Below, one piece after another: positions 1-8,410 of a stretch of 49,885 nucleotides of DNA (the first letter of the stretch is position 1; every line of letters begins with the position of its first letter). A model generated the notes under the pieces. That model was not told the DNA's origin, made no database searches, and saw only the letters and a list, made by a program, of their open reading frames with translations. The DNA lies in NCBI GenBank assembly GCA_030824495.1, contig JAVBXP010000055.1, forward strand, positions 1-49,885. The letters run 5' to 3'. Source of the DNA: a bacterium. GTDB taxonomy: Bacteria; Pseudomonadota; Alphaproteobacteria; Caulobacterales; Caulobacteraceae. The position numbers and the translations under genes are program-made.

Positions 1-1
1 C

Positions 2-661
2 CGCGCCGACATTCTCGCCGCGCTCAACGCCGCGAGCGCGGCCTACGCCGCCGGCGAACCGGCGCTCGCCGACCCGCTCTCCGGCCGCGCCTTTGCGATC
101 CGTCTGCCGTTCGGCTGCGGCGGCCCGGGCGCCGCCCCCGAGGGCTTGGCCCAATGGGCTTGGGGACCGCAGCAAAAGACCATCAAACTCAGCTTGACCC
201 CGGCTGACTGGGCCGAGTCGCCGCTCCTCGCGCCGCCGGAGGGCGAGGCGCCTCTGGAAGCCGCCGAAGGGTTCTGGATCGCCCGCCCCTGGATGACCGC
301 CGAGACCTGCCCCGCCGCCTTCGGCTCGGCCGCGCCGGATGGCGCGGCGACGCCCTCGGCCCAAACTGCCGGCCTGGTCGCCGTGTTCGACGCCGAGGGC
401 TCACGCTTCGGCCGCCGCAACGGCCGCGCCTACAGCTTCACCGTCCGGCCAGCCGGCGAGACGCCGCTGACCCTGCCCGACCGGGGCTACCGCGTGGTGC
501 TCGAGGGCCGGCTCGGCGCCTTCCCGGACGGCCGCACCATCCGCTGCCACGCCGAAGGCCCGGACCAGCGCCCGGTCTGCGTCGCCGCCGTCCAGCTCGA
601 CCGCGTGGCCTTCGAGGACGGCGCCTCGGGCGCCACCCTCAGCGAGTGGCGCAAGGGCTAG
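2..661 (+). CDS. Hypothetical protein, 5' end outside window
   Basis: An open frame runs from the first bases of the window to a TAG at 659-661, giving about 219 visible residues. The in-frame ATG at 146 is probably internal, because the frame stays open upstream with similar composition and ends in an apparently conserved stretch (IRLPFGCGG). The visible protein is rich in Ala, Pro and Gly, has four cysteines and a Trp-rich segment (QWAWG), and shows no membrane segment. I do not recognise the family. The next gene is on the opposite strand, so this is the last gene of a rightward unit. Its real start and any signal peptide are not visible. Confidence 0.6.
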   Translation, partial: RADILAALNAASAAYAAGEPALADPLSGRAFAIRLPFGCGGPGAAPEGLAQWAWGPQQKTIKLSLTPADWAESPLLAPPEGEAPLEAAEGFWIARPWMTAETCPAAFGSAAPDGAATPSAQTAGLVAVFDAEGSRFGRRNGRAYSFTVRPAGETPLTLPDRGYRVVLEGRLGAFPDGRTIRCHAEGPDQRPVCVAAVQLDRVAFEDGASGATLSEWRKG

Positions 662-692
662 TCGGCGCCCGATCTAGCCCGCCCGCGTCGGG

Positions 693-1205
693 TCAGCCCG
701 CCGCGCCCAGATAGTCCATCTTGCCGATCTTGACGCCCTGGCTGCGCAGGATGTCGTGGGCGGTGGCGACATGGAAGAAGAAGTTCGGCAGGGCGAAAGT
801 CAGCAGATATTCGTCGCCGGGGAAGCTCACCTTCCGCTCGGGACCAAAGTTCAGCTCGACAGTGCGGGTCTCGCTGCCTTCCATAGCGGCGGGGTCGATG
901 GATTGCAGATAGGCCACCGTATCGGCCACCCGCTTGGTCAGCTCGGCGAAGGTGGTCTCTGTGTCGGGCATGGAGGGCGAAGCCACGCCGCTGAGCCGCT
1001 GGCCCGAAAGCTTGGAGGTGTCGCTGGCCCGCTGCACCTGGCCGGCCAGGTTCAACATGTCGGGCGCCAGTTGGGCGGTGATGAGCTTATCCTCCGCCGT
1101 CCCGGTCTCGGCCGCGTAGGCCGCGCCCTTCTGCAACAAGCCCGAGAGCGCCTGGAGCCCCCGGACGAAGACCGGGATCGAGACCTGGTGCATGGACAGG
1201 GACAT
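693..1205 (-). CDS. DUF1993 domain-containing protein
   Basis: About 170 residues matching the DUF1993 family, small helical-bundle proteins (DinB-like fold) of unknown function. Family features seen are the N-terminal SMHQVSIPVFVRGLQAL, a central LAPDMLNLAGQVQ and a C-terminal PNFFFHVATAHDILR. I chose the ATG at 1205 because GGAG lies six bases upstream of it; a TTG at 1217 would add four residues but would place this GGAG inside the coding region. There is no signal peptide or membrane segment, so it should be cytoplasmic. It lies downstream of, and in the same direction as, the LysR gene and could be read through from it. Confidence 0.85.
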   Translation of the reverse strand: MSLSMHQVSIPVFVRGLQALSGLLQKGAAYAAETGTAEDKLITAQLAPDMLNLAGQVQRASDTSKLSGQRLSGVASPSMPDTETTFAELTKRVADTVAYLQSIDPAAMEGSETRTVELNFGPERKVSFPGDEYLLTFALPNFFFHVATAHDILRSQGVKIGKMDYLGAAG

Positions 1206-1277
1206 GGCGCGCTCCAATGGTAGAGGTGAGCGCTCGATATGGTCGCGGCGCCGCCCCGCCGCAACCGAACGAGCTCT

Positions 1278-2183
1278 TCAGGCGAACTCGGCCAGTCTCG
1301 CGCTCGGCGGCGGCGGCGCGGCGCGGGCCTCCTCGATCAGCCAATCGCGGAAGGCGCTCACCACCGGGCGGGGCGAAGCCCTGGGCGCCACGAAATAGAA
1401 GCGCGCCGGCGTGCGGACAAAGCCGAACGGCGCCGCCAATCGGCCCGAGGCGACATCGCCAGCGACATAGATCCACGGCGAGACCCCGACCCCCAGCCCG
1501 GCGACGGCCGCCTCCAGCATGTAGAACAGGTGCTCATACTCCCGGTGCTCGGCGGCCTCGCCGACCTCCAGCCGCGCATGCTGCGTCCACTCGGCCCAAG
1601 CCTGGCGATGAGGACGGGTATGCAGGCGCGGCGCCCGGGCCAGATGCTCCAGGTCCCCGGCGAGGCTGGGCGTCATCACCGGGCCATGGAAGTTGTCGAG
1701 AAAGGCCGTGGCCTCCAGCCCCTCGCCGGGAATGTTCTCGGCCAGCCGGATCGCGGCGTCAAACTGGTCGCGGCCGAAGTCCACGGGACCATAGGCTTCT
1801 GTCACCCGGATGCTCAGACCAGGATGCAGCGCATGAAACCCCGCCAGCCGCGGGATCAGCCAGCGCATCGCCAAGGTCCCCACGCAGGAAACATGCAGTT
1901 CGCGGTCGGCGCTGGCCCGCAATGACAGAAAGGATCGCTCGATGCCGTCGAACGCCTCGCCCAGGCTGGCGGCCAGCCGCGTTCCGGCCTCGGTCAGTCG
2001 CAGGCTGTTGCGCGGCCCTTGGGTCAGCCGCGCCCCGCACTCGCGCTCCAGGCTGCGAACCTGGCGGCTGATCGCGCCATGGGTGACGCACAGCTCGTCG
2101 GCGGCCAGGCTCATCCGCCCCAGGCGGGCGAACGCCTCGAAGGCGCGCAGGGCGGTCAGGGGCGGCATGTTTCGCTTGGGCAT
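1278..2183 (-). CDS. LysR-family transcriptional regulator (GcvA-like)
   Basis: A 301-residue LysR regulator of normal length. The N-terminal winged helix-turn-helix (residues about 5-65) reads PPLTALRAFEAFARLGRMS followed by VTHGAISRQVRSLE, the pattern of GcvA-like members. The rest is a periplasmic-binding-like effector domain (about 90-295). The ATG at 2183 gives the standard short N-terminus. The effector is unknown. LysR proteins usually control themselves and a divergent neighbour, but the gene upstream (small membrane protein, 2222-2443) is on the same strand, so the target is not obvious from context. Confidence 0.93.
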   Translation of the reverse strand: MPKRNMPPLTALRAFEAFARLGRMSLAADELCVTHGAISRQVRSLERECGARLTQGPRNSLRLTEAGTRLAASLGEAFDGIERSFLSLRASADRELHVSCVGTLAMRWLIPRLAGFHALHPGLSIRVTEAYGPVDFGRDQFDAAIRLAENIPGEGLEATAFLDNFHGPVMTPSLAGDLEHLARAPRLHTRPHRQAWAEWTQHARLEVGEAAEHREYEHLFYMLEAAVAGLGVGVSPWIYVAGDVASGRLAAPFGFVRTPARFYFVAPRASPRPVVSAFRDWLIEEARAAPPPPSARLAEFA

Positions 2184-2221
2184 GTGACCTCAGATCACGA
2201 CAACGACGGCCGGCGCCGGCG

Positions 2222-2443
2222 TCAACGATCGCGTTCGCCAGGACCTTGCAGGACCCGCATCCAATCGAGCGGCGGATCTTCCAGCGTGCTCCGGGGAATG
2301 CCGTTTCGCGCGGCGATATGCACGCGCCAGACCCACCAGTAGCAGGTCCACATCCACGCCAACTGGTAGACGATCCAGGCGATCAGCCACTGCAGGACCC
2401 CGCCCTGCTGGCCATCGTCCATCGACATGTTGTCTGCCCGCAT
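2222..2443 (-). CDS. Small Trp-rich membrane protein
   Basis: A 73-codon gene. The frame extends further upstream, but the ATG at 2443 is preceded by GAGGAA about seven bases away, while the upstream part has no membrane-protein character. The product has a short acidic, Gln-containing start, one strongly hydrophobic Trp/Tyr-rich helix (IAWIVYQLAWMWTCYWWVWR) and a hydrophilic tail ending GPGERDR. This fits a single-pass inner-membrane protein. I do not recognise a family. It lies 38 bases upstream of the LysR gene on the same strand and may be co-transcribed. Confidence 0.5.
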   Translation of the reverse strand: MRADNMSMDDGQQGGVLQWLIAWIVYQLAWMWTCYWWVWRVHIAARNGIPRSTLEDPPLDWMRVLQGPGERDR

Positions 2444-2629
2444 CGATCCGTTCCTCGCGTCATGCGAGTAGGATGCGAGCGCTCCCCCGTCGGCGCAAAC
2501 GACATCTCCACCGCCTGTTCGTGAGCTCACGTCACATATATCGCGGTTCTTCGAGAAAGTCCCATAGCTCCCGTCGCCGCGCGCCATGCACGGCGATAGA
2601 GTGTCGCGACCCCATACGGAGAAGGCCAC

Positions 2630-3241
2630 ATGAGCAGCGGCGACATCGAACGGCGGAGTTTACTCGGCGCGGCGGGACTGGTGCTGGCGACACCGGCCGT
2701 AAGCCTGGCTGCGCCGGGCAAACCCCAGGTCGTGATCACCACCACCCATGGCGTGATTGTCGTCGAGCTCGAAACTCAGAAGGCTCCGATCACCTCGGCC
2801 AACTTCCTGCGCTATGTCGACGCCGGGGCCTATGATGACGGCGTCTTTTTCCGAGCGTCGCGCGATCCCGGCGCGCCCAAGCAGGGCACAATCGTCGGGC
2901 GCCCGCGCGCCAAGGTCCTGCCCTATCCGCCGATCCGCCACGAGAGCACGACCAAGACCGGCCTTCGCCACACCACCGGGACCATCTCGCTCGGCCGCTT
3001 TGCGCCGGGCACCGCGACGAACAACTTCTTCATCTGCGCCAGTCCGGAGCCCTATCTCGACGCCCACCCGGGCGCGCCGGGCGACAATCTCGGCTACGCC
3101 GCCTTCGGCCAGGTCGTGAAGGGCATGCCGGTGGTCCGCAAAATCCTGTCCCTGCCCACCAACGGCAAGTCGGAATATGCCGACCAGCGCGGCCAGTGGC
3201 TTAGTCCGCCCGTGACGATCCGCAGTATGCGCCGCGCCTAG
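2630..3241 (+). CDS. Exported cyclophilin-type peptidylprolyl isomerase
   Basis: A 203-residue protein with a twin-arginine-like leader (ERRSLLGAAG, then a hydrophobic stretch ending SLAAPGK), followed by a cyclophilin domain (about 32-200). Recognisable blocks are TTHGVIVVELETQKAPITSANF, here cited by its first part TTHGVIVVELE, the catalytic-Arg region GVFFRASRD, ISLGRF...NNFFI and YAAFGQVVKGMPVV. The usual FMIQGGD block is replaced by GTIVGRP, so it is a divergent member with uncertain activity. A GGAG precedes the ATG. It probably acts in protein folding in the periplasm. Its stop codon overlaps that of the convergent next gene within a CTAG. Confidence 0.85.
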   Translation: MSSGDIERRSLLGAAGLVLATPAVSLAAPGKPQVVITTTHGVIVVELETQKAPITSANFLRYVDAGAYDDGVFFRASRDPGAPKQGTIVGRPRAKVLPYPPIRHESTTKTGLRHTTGTISLGRFAPGTATNNFFICASPEPYLDAHPGAPGDNLGYAAFGQVVKGMPVVRKILSLPTNGKSEYADQRGQWLSPPVTIRSMRRA

Positions 3242-3711
3242 GCCAGCTTCAGCCGCACGGGATCGAGCGCGGTCATCAGCGGGTAGTGATCGCCCAGCAC
3301 CTGGATGCCATGCATCAGAAGCGCTGTCGGCAGGACGATTTCGCCGTCCTCAGTCGTCATCGCCGCTAGGTCCAGGCGCGCGATCTCGACCCGACGGGTG
3401 CGTGACTTGCTGTCAGCGACGGTCAGGACCGCGCCCGACGGCCCGACCTCGACGATAGGGTCAGCGAGGAACACCGAGAGCATGCCGCCGTGGGCCTCGA
3501 ACTTCAGCTCGCCGGTGAACGTCCCGCGTCCCTCCAGCTTGCCGTCCGCGTCCAGCCGCAGGTCGCCGCCCGGAGCCGGAGCAAATGTGAAGCCGCCGTC
3601 TTGCGTACGCTCGGCTCCGCCGCCAGCCTCGATCACGCCGCCTGTGGCTTCCACATAGCTGCGGAAACTCTGCTTCACGCCCCAGCTGAGCATCGTCACG
3701 TTCGCGGCCAT
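3238..3711 (-). CDS. HtaA-domain protein, putative heme binding
   Basis: A 157-residue single-domain protein resembling the HtaA domain known from corynebacterial heme-uptake proteins. It starts with LSWGVKQSFRSYV, continues through FTGELKFEAHGGMLSVF and DPIVEV, and ends HYPLMTALDPVRL. The Tyr at 19, His at 74 and Tyr at 143 line up with the Tyr/His/Tyr positions reported as important for heme binding in HtaA. Unlike the classic members it has no signal peptide and no membrane anchor. The ATG at 3711 has GGGAG seven bases upstream. Domain assignment is by recognition; heme binding is inference. Confidence 0.7.
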   Translation of the reverse strand: MAANVTMLSWGVKQSFRSYVEATGGVIEAGGGAERTQDGGFTFAPAPGGDLRLDADGKLEGRGTFTGELKFEAHGGMLSVFLADPIVEVGPSGAVLTVADSKSRTRRVEIARLDLAAMTTEDGEIVLPTALLMHGIQVLGDHYPLMTALDPVRLKLA

Positions 3712-3769
3712 TGTTCACTCCCCATTCGGCTCGGCTCTTATCCCACCAGCCTATGCCCAACCTCGGTGC

Positions 3770-4378
3770 CTAGTGCAATTTGTCCGCTGCGCCGCCGCCG
3801 CGCGGGGCGTGGAACATGATGAGCAGATGGCCGCGCGCCGCCGACGCCAGGGCCGCCGAGAGGGCCCCCACCAGCAGGAACATCGCTGCCTCCGCGAAGG
3901 CGGGCGCCAACATGACCAGGTCAGGAGCCGGCGTGATGTTGACCAGCCCCATGCACACCTTCGCCACTTCGTAGGCCGCCCGCACAAAGGCCAGCAACGG
4001 AGCGGTCACCACCACCGCCGAGAGATAGGCCAGCGCGCTGTCCAGCCAAGCCCCGCGGCCCCGAGCCAGCGCGACCCCTTGGACCACCCAGACGATGATC
4101 GTCGCGGCGATGCACGCCAGCAGGATCGCAAAGACGATATGAGCCAGCCAATCCGAGTGAGCGAAGATCCTAAAGATCGTCAGACGTTCCTCGTCTGGAA
4201 CCAGTCGCCGCAATACGCGCCCCCCGCTACCTAGGCTGGCAGTAGGCTGGGAAAGCTCCAGCTTGGCAATGTCGGATTGGAGCGTCCGACAGCGGGTTCC
4301 ATCGCCCGGAAATTTCCACTGGACGCAGCGTCCGGTCCTCTTCAGCGTTTCGCCCCTTGCAGAGGGAGCGCGGCGCAT
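3770..4378 (-). CDS. Hypothetical membrane protein, start uncertain
   Basis: The C-terminal 140 residues of this frame look like a real membrane protein: three hydrophobic segments (HIVFAILLACIAATIIVW; ALAYLSAVVVTAPLLAF; EAAMFLLVGALSAALAS) separated by short loops. The first 60 residues look non-coding and overlap the promoter of the divergent DUF4180 gene, so the ATG at 4378 is probably not the true start. No ATG, GTG or TTG is well placed nearer the first helix; a CTG at 4183 follows GAGGAACGT. The start region also holds a small perfect hairpin (CAGACG/CGTCTG, 4181-4197 area). Family not recognised. Confidence 0.5.
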   Translation of the reverse strand: MRRAPSARGETLKRTGRCVQWKFPGDGTRCRTLQSDIAKLELSQPTASLGSGGRVLRRLVPDEERLTIFRIFAHSDWLAHIVFAILLACIAATIIVWVVQGVALARGRGAWLDSALAYLSAVVVTAPLLAFVRAAYEVAKVCMGLVNITPAPDLVMLAPAFAEAAMFLLVGALSAALASAARGHLLIMFHAPRGGGAADKLH

Positions 4379-4745
4379 GAGCGGACAAACCAGCGAGATC
4401 GGCGGACTGCGCGCCTATGCCTGGCTGCCCGAAGGACCGCTGCTCGCCACCTCGCGCGACGCCTCCGATCTGGTCGGCGAGGCCTTCTCCGCCTCGGCCG
4501 AACTGGTGATCGTCCCGGTCGAACGGCTGGGCGCGGACTTCCTGCGCCTGTCCTCTGGCCTCGCAGGCGAGGTGCTGCAGAAGTTCGTCAACTACCGGCT
4601 GAAATTCGCCATCCTCGGCGACATCTCGGCCGCCACGGCGGTAAGCGCCCCCCTGCGCGACTTCGTCTACGAGTCCAATCGCGGCCGCAGTGTCTGGTTC
4701 GCCCAAGACCTGCCGGCCCTCGAAGCCCTTATCGCCGGCCGCTAA
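4377..4745 (+). CDS. DUF4180 domain-containing protein
   Basis: A 122-residue protein of the DUF4180 family. The typical C-terminal core is visible: QKFVNYRLKFAILGDIS followed by LRDFVYESNRGRSVWF. Function of the family is unknown. I chose the ATG at 4377 because GGGAG lies just upstream and because the residues before it in the same frame are unlike the family. There is no signal or membrane segment. The VOC gene follows after 27 bases on the same strand, so the two may form an operon. Confidence 0.85.
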   Translation: MSGQTSEIGGLRAYAWLPEGPLLATSRDASDLVGEAFSASAELVIVPVERLGADFLRLSSGLAGEVLQKFVNYRLKFAILGDISAATAVSAPLRDFVYESNRGRSVWFAQDLPALEALIAGR

Positions 4746-4772
4746 ACGGCCGGGGCAACAGAAGGCGTCTCC

Positions 4773-5195
4773 ATGCAGCAGCAGATTTCAGTGATCACCC
4801 TCGGCGTCGCCGACCTCGCCCGCTCGCGCCGGTTCTATGCCGACGGCTTCGGCTGGCGCCCGGTGTTCGAGAACGAGGAGATCGCCTTCTACCAGATGAA
4901 CGGACTGATGCTGGGAACCTGGCTTCAGTCAGGCCTTGAGGCCGACATGCAGCGGCCCGGCCTCACCGCGCCCGGCGCCTTCGCCCTGGCCCATAATGTG
5001 CCGGGCCAAGCCGACGTCCAGATCGTGCTGGACCGGTTGGCCCGGGCCGGAGGGACCATTCTGCGCAATGGCGAGGCTCCCCCGCACGGCGGCTTCCGCG
5101 GCTATGTCGCCGACCCGGACGACCACGCCTGGGAGATCGCGTGGAACCCGGCCTGGAAAATCGACGACCGCGGCATGGTGACCTTCGGCGTCTAG
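4773..5195 (+). CDS. VOC family protein (glyoxalase-like)
   Basis: A 140-residue protein with the vicinal-oxygen-chelate fold: two beta-alpha-beta-beta-beta halves starting SVITLGVADLARSRRFYADGFGW and, in the second half, VQIVLDRLARAGGTI, GYVADPDDHAWEIAWNP (cited in parts). The C-terminal DPDDHAWEI motif is typical of uncharacterised glyoxalase/bleomycin-resistance relatives. Substrate unknown. AAGG lies upstream of the ATG. Its TAG overlaps the stop of the convergent histidine phosphatase within CTAG. Confidence 0.88.
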   Translation: MQQQISVITLGVADLARSRRFYADGFGWRPVFENEEIAFYQMNGLMLGTWLQSGLEADMQRPGLTAPGAFALAHNVPGQADVQIVLDRLARAGGTILRNGEAPPHGGFRGYVADPDDHAWEIAWNPAWKIDDRGMVTFGV

Positions 5196-5827
5196 GACGC
5201 CACCTTGGCCAGATGTCCGACGTCGTTCAGGCTCAGCACATTGCGATTGAGCCACCGATCATCCTCGCTCAGCCGGCTGATACCCGCCGCGCTGGACCTG
5301 AAATTGACCCATCCCACCGCCTCCAGGGGCATCCGGATCCAGGCGGCGATGGCGAAGGTGACCGCATAGCCGTGCGTGACCACGACCTGGGTCGAGCCCT
5401 GGCTCTCGGCGATCTGGTCCATGGCCCGGTAGATCCGCGTGGCGAACTCACGCTTGGTCTCGGCCTCATCCAGCCCGTCCCGGTGGTCGAGCCGGCCGTC
5501 TTCCGGCGCGGGAACGAAACGCTCTTCCAGCCATGCGTCGGTGCGCCCGCCCGCCACGCCGTAGCTGCGCTCGCGCAGGTCGCTCCAGTGCGTGACCTTG
5601 GCCTGCAGGGCCTGCGCGATCGGCGCGGCGGTCTGCGCCGCGCGCCGCAGATCTGAAGAATAGATCTCGACCGGCGCCTCGCCGACCAGCTGTGCGATCC
5701 GGCTCGCCACGGCCTGCGCCTGGCGCTGTCCGAGTTCGGTGAGGTCGCTGTCATACCAGCCGCCCACCAGCCCCTCGACATGGTGCCGCGCCTCGCCGTG
5801 AGCGACGAGATAGATGTCCTTGGCCAT
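5192..5827 (-). CDS. Histidine phosphatase family protein
   Basis: A 211-residue member of the histidine phosphatase (phosphoglycerate mutase-like) superfamily. The first motif is YLVAHGEARHH, in which the Arg of the usual RHG is Ala but the phospho-accepting His stays. The second block YSSDLRRAAQTAAPIA, the acidic LRERSYG and the C-terminal VVTHGYAVTF with the second His are present. I prefer the ATG at 5827 over a GTG at 5839, because the first residues then match the family. Substrate unknown. The loss of the first-motif Arg may reduce or alter activity. It lies downstream of the large histidine kinase on the same strand. Confidence 0.85.
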   Translation of the reverse strand: MAKDIYLVAHGEARHHVEGLVGGWYDSDLTELGQRQAQAVASRIAQLVGEAPVEIYSSDLRRAAQTAAPIAQALQAKVTHWSDLRERSYGVAGGRTDAWLEERFVPAPEDGRLDHRDGLDEAETKREFATRIYRAMDQIAESQGSTQVVVTHGYAVTFAIAAWIRMPLEAVGWVNFRSSAAGISRLSEDDRWLNRNVLSLNDVGHLAKVAS

Positions 5828-5859
5828 GATGCTCCCCACTGACGCCGCCAGCGGCCAGC

Positions 5860-8031
5860 CTAGGGGCGCGATCTATCCTCGTCGAGCACCGCCCGCACAA
5901 GGCCGCCGAGTTGCCGGATGCCGAACGGCTTGGCCAGGAAGTTGACGCCTGGATCGATCACCCCGCCATGGACCACCGCGTTGCGGGTGTAGCCAGTGGT
6001 GTAGATCACCTTCAGGTCCGGCCGCAGGGCCATGGCCTGGTCGGCCAATTGCCGGCCGGTCATCTCCGGCATGACGATGTCGGTGAACAACAGGTCAATC
6101 GCCTCGCCGCGACGGATGATCTCCAGGGCCTCCGCCCCGTTCGAGGCGTGGATCACGCCATAGCCCAGCTCCCGCAGGGCTTCGACGGAGTAGTGCCGCA
6201 CCCGCTGCTCGTCCTCGACCACCAGGATGATTTCGTGCGCCTCGCCGCCGCGCGGCTGGGCGGCCGCCCGGAGCGGCGCGGGCGCCTCGGCCCCCCAGAA
6301 CCGCGGCAGATAGATCTTGAAGGTGGTCCCGTGACCGACCTCGGAATAGATGCGGACCTGACCGCCCGACTGCCGCACGAAGCCGAACACCTGGCTGAGA
6401 CCAAGGCCCGTCCCCTTGCCCACCGGCTTGGTGGTGAAGAACGGATCGAAGGCTTTGGCCATCACCTCCGGGGTCATGCCAGAACCGGTGTCGGACACCG
6501 CCAGCATCACGTACTGCCCGCTCTCGATCTCCGCATCCGCGGCATGCTGGGCGTCGATCTCGACATTGCTGGTCTCGATCAGCAGCCGCCCGCCGTCGGG
6601 CATCGCGTCGCGAGCATTGACCGCTAGATTGAGAATGACGTTCTCAAGCTGGCTAGGGTCGGCCTTGGCCTTCCATAGGCCTTCCGTCAGCACGGTTTCC
6701 ACCGTGACCGTCTCGCCCAGAGTGCGGGTCAGCATCTCGGACATGTCGGCGATCAACCGGTTGCTGTCGATCGCGGCGGGAGCCAGCGGCTGCTGCCGCG
6801 AGAAGGCCAGCAATCGCTGGGTCAAGGCGGCGGCGCGCTCGGCCCCCTCCATCGCCCCGTCGATATAGCGTCCCACATCAGTGTCGCCGCGCTGCAACCG
6901 GCGCTGCAACAGGTCCAGCCCGCCGATCACCACGCCGAGCATGTTGTTGAAGTCGTGGGCGATACCGCCGGTCAGCTGGCCGATGGCCTCCATCTTCTGG
7001 CTTTGCCGCAAGGCCTCCTCGGCCCTGGCCTGCTCGGCGACCGCCTCCTCGACCCGCCGGTCAAGCGTCTCGTTCAGCTCGCGTAGCTGCAGCTCGCTGC
7101 GGCGCCGGTCAGTGATGTCGTTGAACAGGACCGCCACATGGCCCGCGCCGGCTGGCCCCATGCGGAAAGCGTGGACGTCATACCAGCGATCATCCAGCGC
7201 CTGGGCGGCGTTCTCAAACCGGATCGGCTCGCCGGTGGTCGCCACCCGGCCATAGAGGTCGAACCAATGCTGCTCGTGGTCCGGCGCCAGCTGGCGCATC
7301 CATTTGCCCACGGCGTCTGTCAGGCCCGTCTGCCTGGCGAAGGCGTCGTTGACCTCCATGAAGCGATAGTCCCTCGCCACGCCCTCGGCGTCGAAGGCCA
7401 TTTCGATGATGCAAAAGCCGGCGTCGATGGAGTTGAACAGGCTGCGATAGCGCGCCTCGCTGATCGCCTGCGCGTCCTGCGCGTCCTGGCGCCCGCGCAC
7501 CTCGGTCTCGATTTCCCGCGCCCTGGCGGCGTAGAGCGCGACCGTCTTGCGCAACTCCAGCTGCGTCATGACCTGCCGCGCGAGCAGTTCCAGAGCCAAT
7601 TGCTGGCGCGGGGTGATGCCACCTGGCCGGGGCGTGCGATCCAGCACGCACACCGTGCCCAGCGGCAGGCCCTCAGGCGTCTTCAGCAGCGCGCCGGCAT
7701 AGAACCGCAGTCCGTCATCCACCGTCACCAGCGGATTTTCCACGAAACGCGCATCCTCACGCGTGTCGGTGACCACCATCGTGTCGTGCTGCAGGATGGC
7801 GTGGGCGCAGATCGATACGTCCAGCGGTAGCTCCCGAGCGCCGATGCCGATCTCGGCCTTGAACCATTGCCGGCCGCTAGCGATCAGATTGACCACCGCG
7901 ATCGGCGCCTCGAGCACCTCGGCCGCCAGGCGCGCGATGTCGTCGAACTCCGGCTCCAGCGGCGTATCGAGGATCGCGTAGCTCTCGAGCGCGGCGAGAC
8001 GGTCGGACTCAGTCCAGGTCTTGGGCGTCAT
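5860..8031 (-). CDS. Hybrid sensor histidine kinase (GAF-PAS-HisKA-HATPase-REC)
   Basis: A 723-residue soluble hybrid kinase. Domains in order: GAF (about 20-165), PAS (195-310), a coiled-coil linker (310-345), HisKA with GGIAHDFNN (phosphorylated His about 359), HATPase with VNARDAMPDGG (N box near 472), DTGSGM and GTGLGLSQVFG, and a C-terminal receiver with LLFTDIVMPEMTG (Asp about 651) and the conserved Lys in LAKPFG. It has no membrane segment, so it senses a cytoplasmic signal. The NNMLG after the His box and the receiver are typical of HWE-unrelated PAS hybrid kinases of alphaproteobacteria. No separate response regulator adjoins it. Signal unknown. Confidence 0.95.
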   Translation of the reverse strand: MTPKTWTESDRLAALESYAILDTPLEPEFDDIARLAAEVLEAPIAVVNLIASGRQWFKAEIGIGARELPLDVSICAHAILQHDTMVVTDTREDARFVENPLVTVDDGLRFYAGALLKTPEGLPLGTVCVLDRTPRPGGITPRQQLALELLARQVMTQLELRKTVALYAARAREIETEVRGRQDAQDAQAISEARYRSLFNSIDAGFCIIEMAFDAEGVARDYRFMEVNDAFARQTGLTDAVGKWMRQLAPDHEQHWFDLYGRVATTGEPIRFENAAQALDDRWYDVHAFRMGPAGAGHVAVLFNDITDRRRSELQLRELNETLDRRVEEAVAEQARAEEALRQSQKMEAIGQLTGGIAHDFNNMLGVVIGGLDLLQRRLQRGDTDVGRYIDGAMEGAERAAALTQRLLAFSRQQPLAPAAIDSNRLIADMSEMLTRTLGETVTVETVLTEGLWKAKADPSQLENVILNLAVNARDAMPDGGRLLIETSNVEIDAQHAADAEIESGQYVMLAVSDTGSGMTPEVMAKAFDPFFTTKPVGKGTGLGLSQVFGFVRQSGGQVRIYSEVGHGTTFKIYLPRFWGAEAPAPLRAAAQPRGGEAHEIILVVEDEQRVRHYSVEALRELGYGVIHASNGAEALEIIRRGEAIDLLFTDIVMPEMTGRQLADQAMALRPDLKVIYTTGYTRNAVVHGGVIDPGVNFLAKPFGIRQLGGLVRAVLDEDRSRP

Positions 8032-8410
8032 CAGACGGTTACTCTCGACGGCACGGCAGGAGGGCCGTTGATAGCACAGCTCGGGGCGGCGCTCAGTGGG
8101 TCACATCGCCCCGATGAATCCGGGCTGACGCGAGCGCGACCGGACGTTCGCCTATAGCCCAAAAACGTCGGCTGCTTTGTCGGATAGCCGTCCCAAGTCG
8201 GGATTCCGACATCAACGGCGCCATTGTGTCGCTTCGCGGGAACATCGAGCAAGTTTGTGGGTTATCGCTCTAGCCAAGATTGCATACCGCGCGGCCGATC
8301 GAGGAACGGTTCGCCGGGGCAGACTCGGCCACGTCGTGTTTGAGTTTCACCGCGTATGGACACCGGTCTGTGGGGTGACCGTCCTAGTTGAACCATGAGG
8401 ATGTGGAAAA
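8032..8410. other. Intergenic region between divergent genes
   Basis: A 379-base stretch between the leftward histidine kinase and the rightward lipoprotein gene. It must carry both promoters. The only motif I can point to is GGAAC at 8239-8243 followed after 17 bases by GGTT, one mismatch from the EcfG-type consensus and about 150 bases from the lipoprotein start. I see no convincing small gene, terminator or RNA here. Confidence 0.4.

Noticed and set aside
8239..8263. Possible EcfG promoter before the lipoprotein gene
   Set aside because: The second element reads GGTT, not CGTT, and it lies about 150 bases from the start codon.
8177..8398. 73-codon open frame in the gap before the lipoprotein
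   Set aside because: TTG start without ribosome site, Arg/His-rich composition, no recognisable feature.
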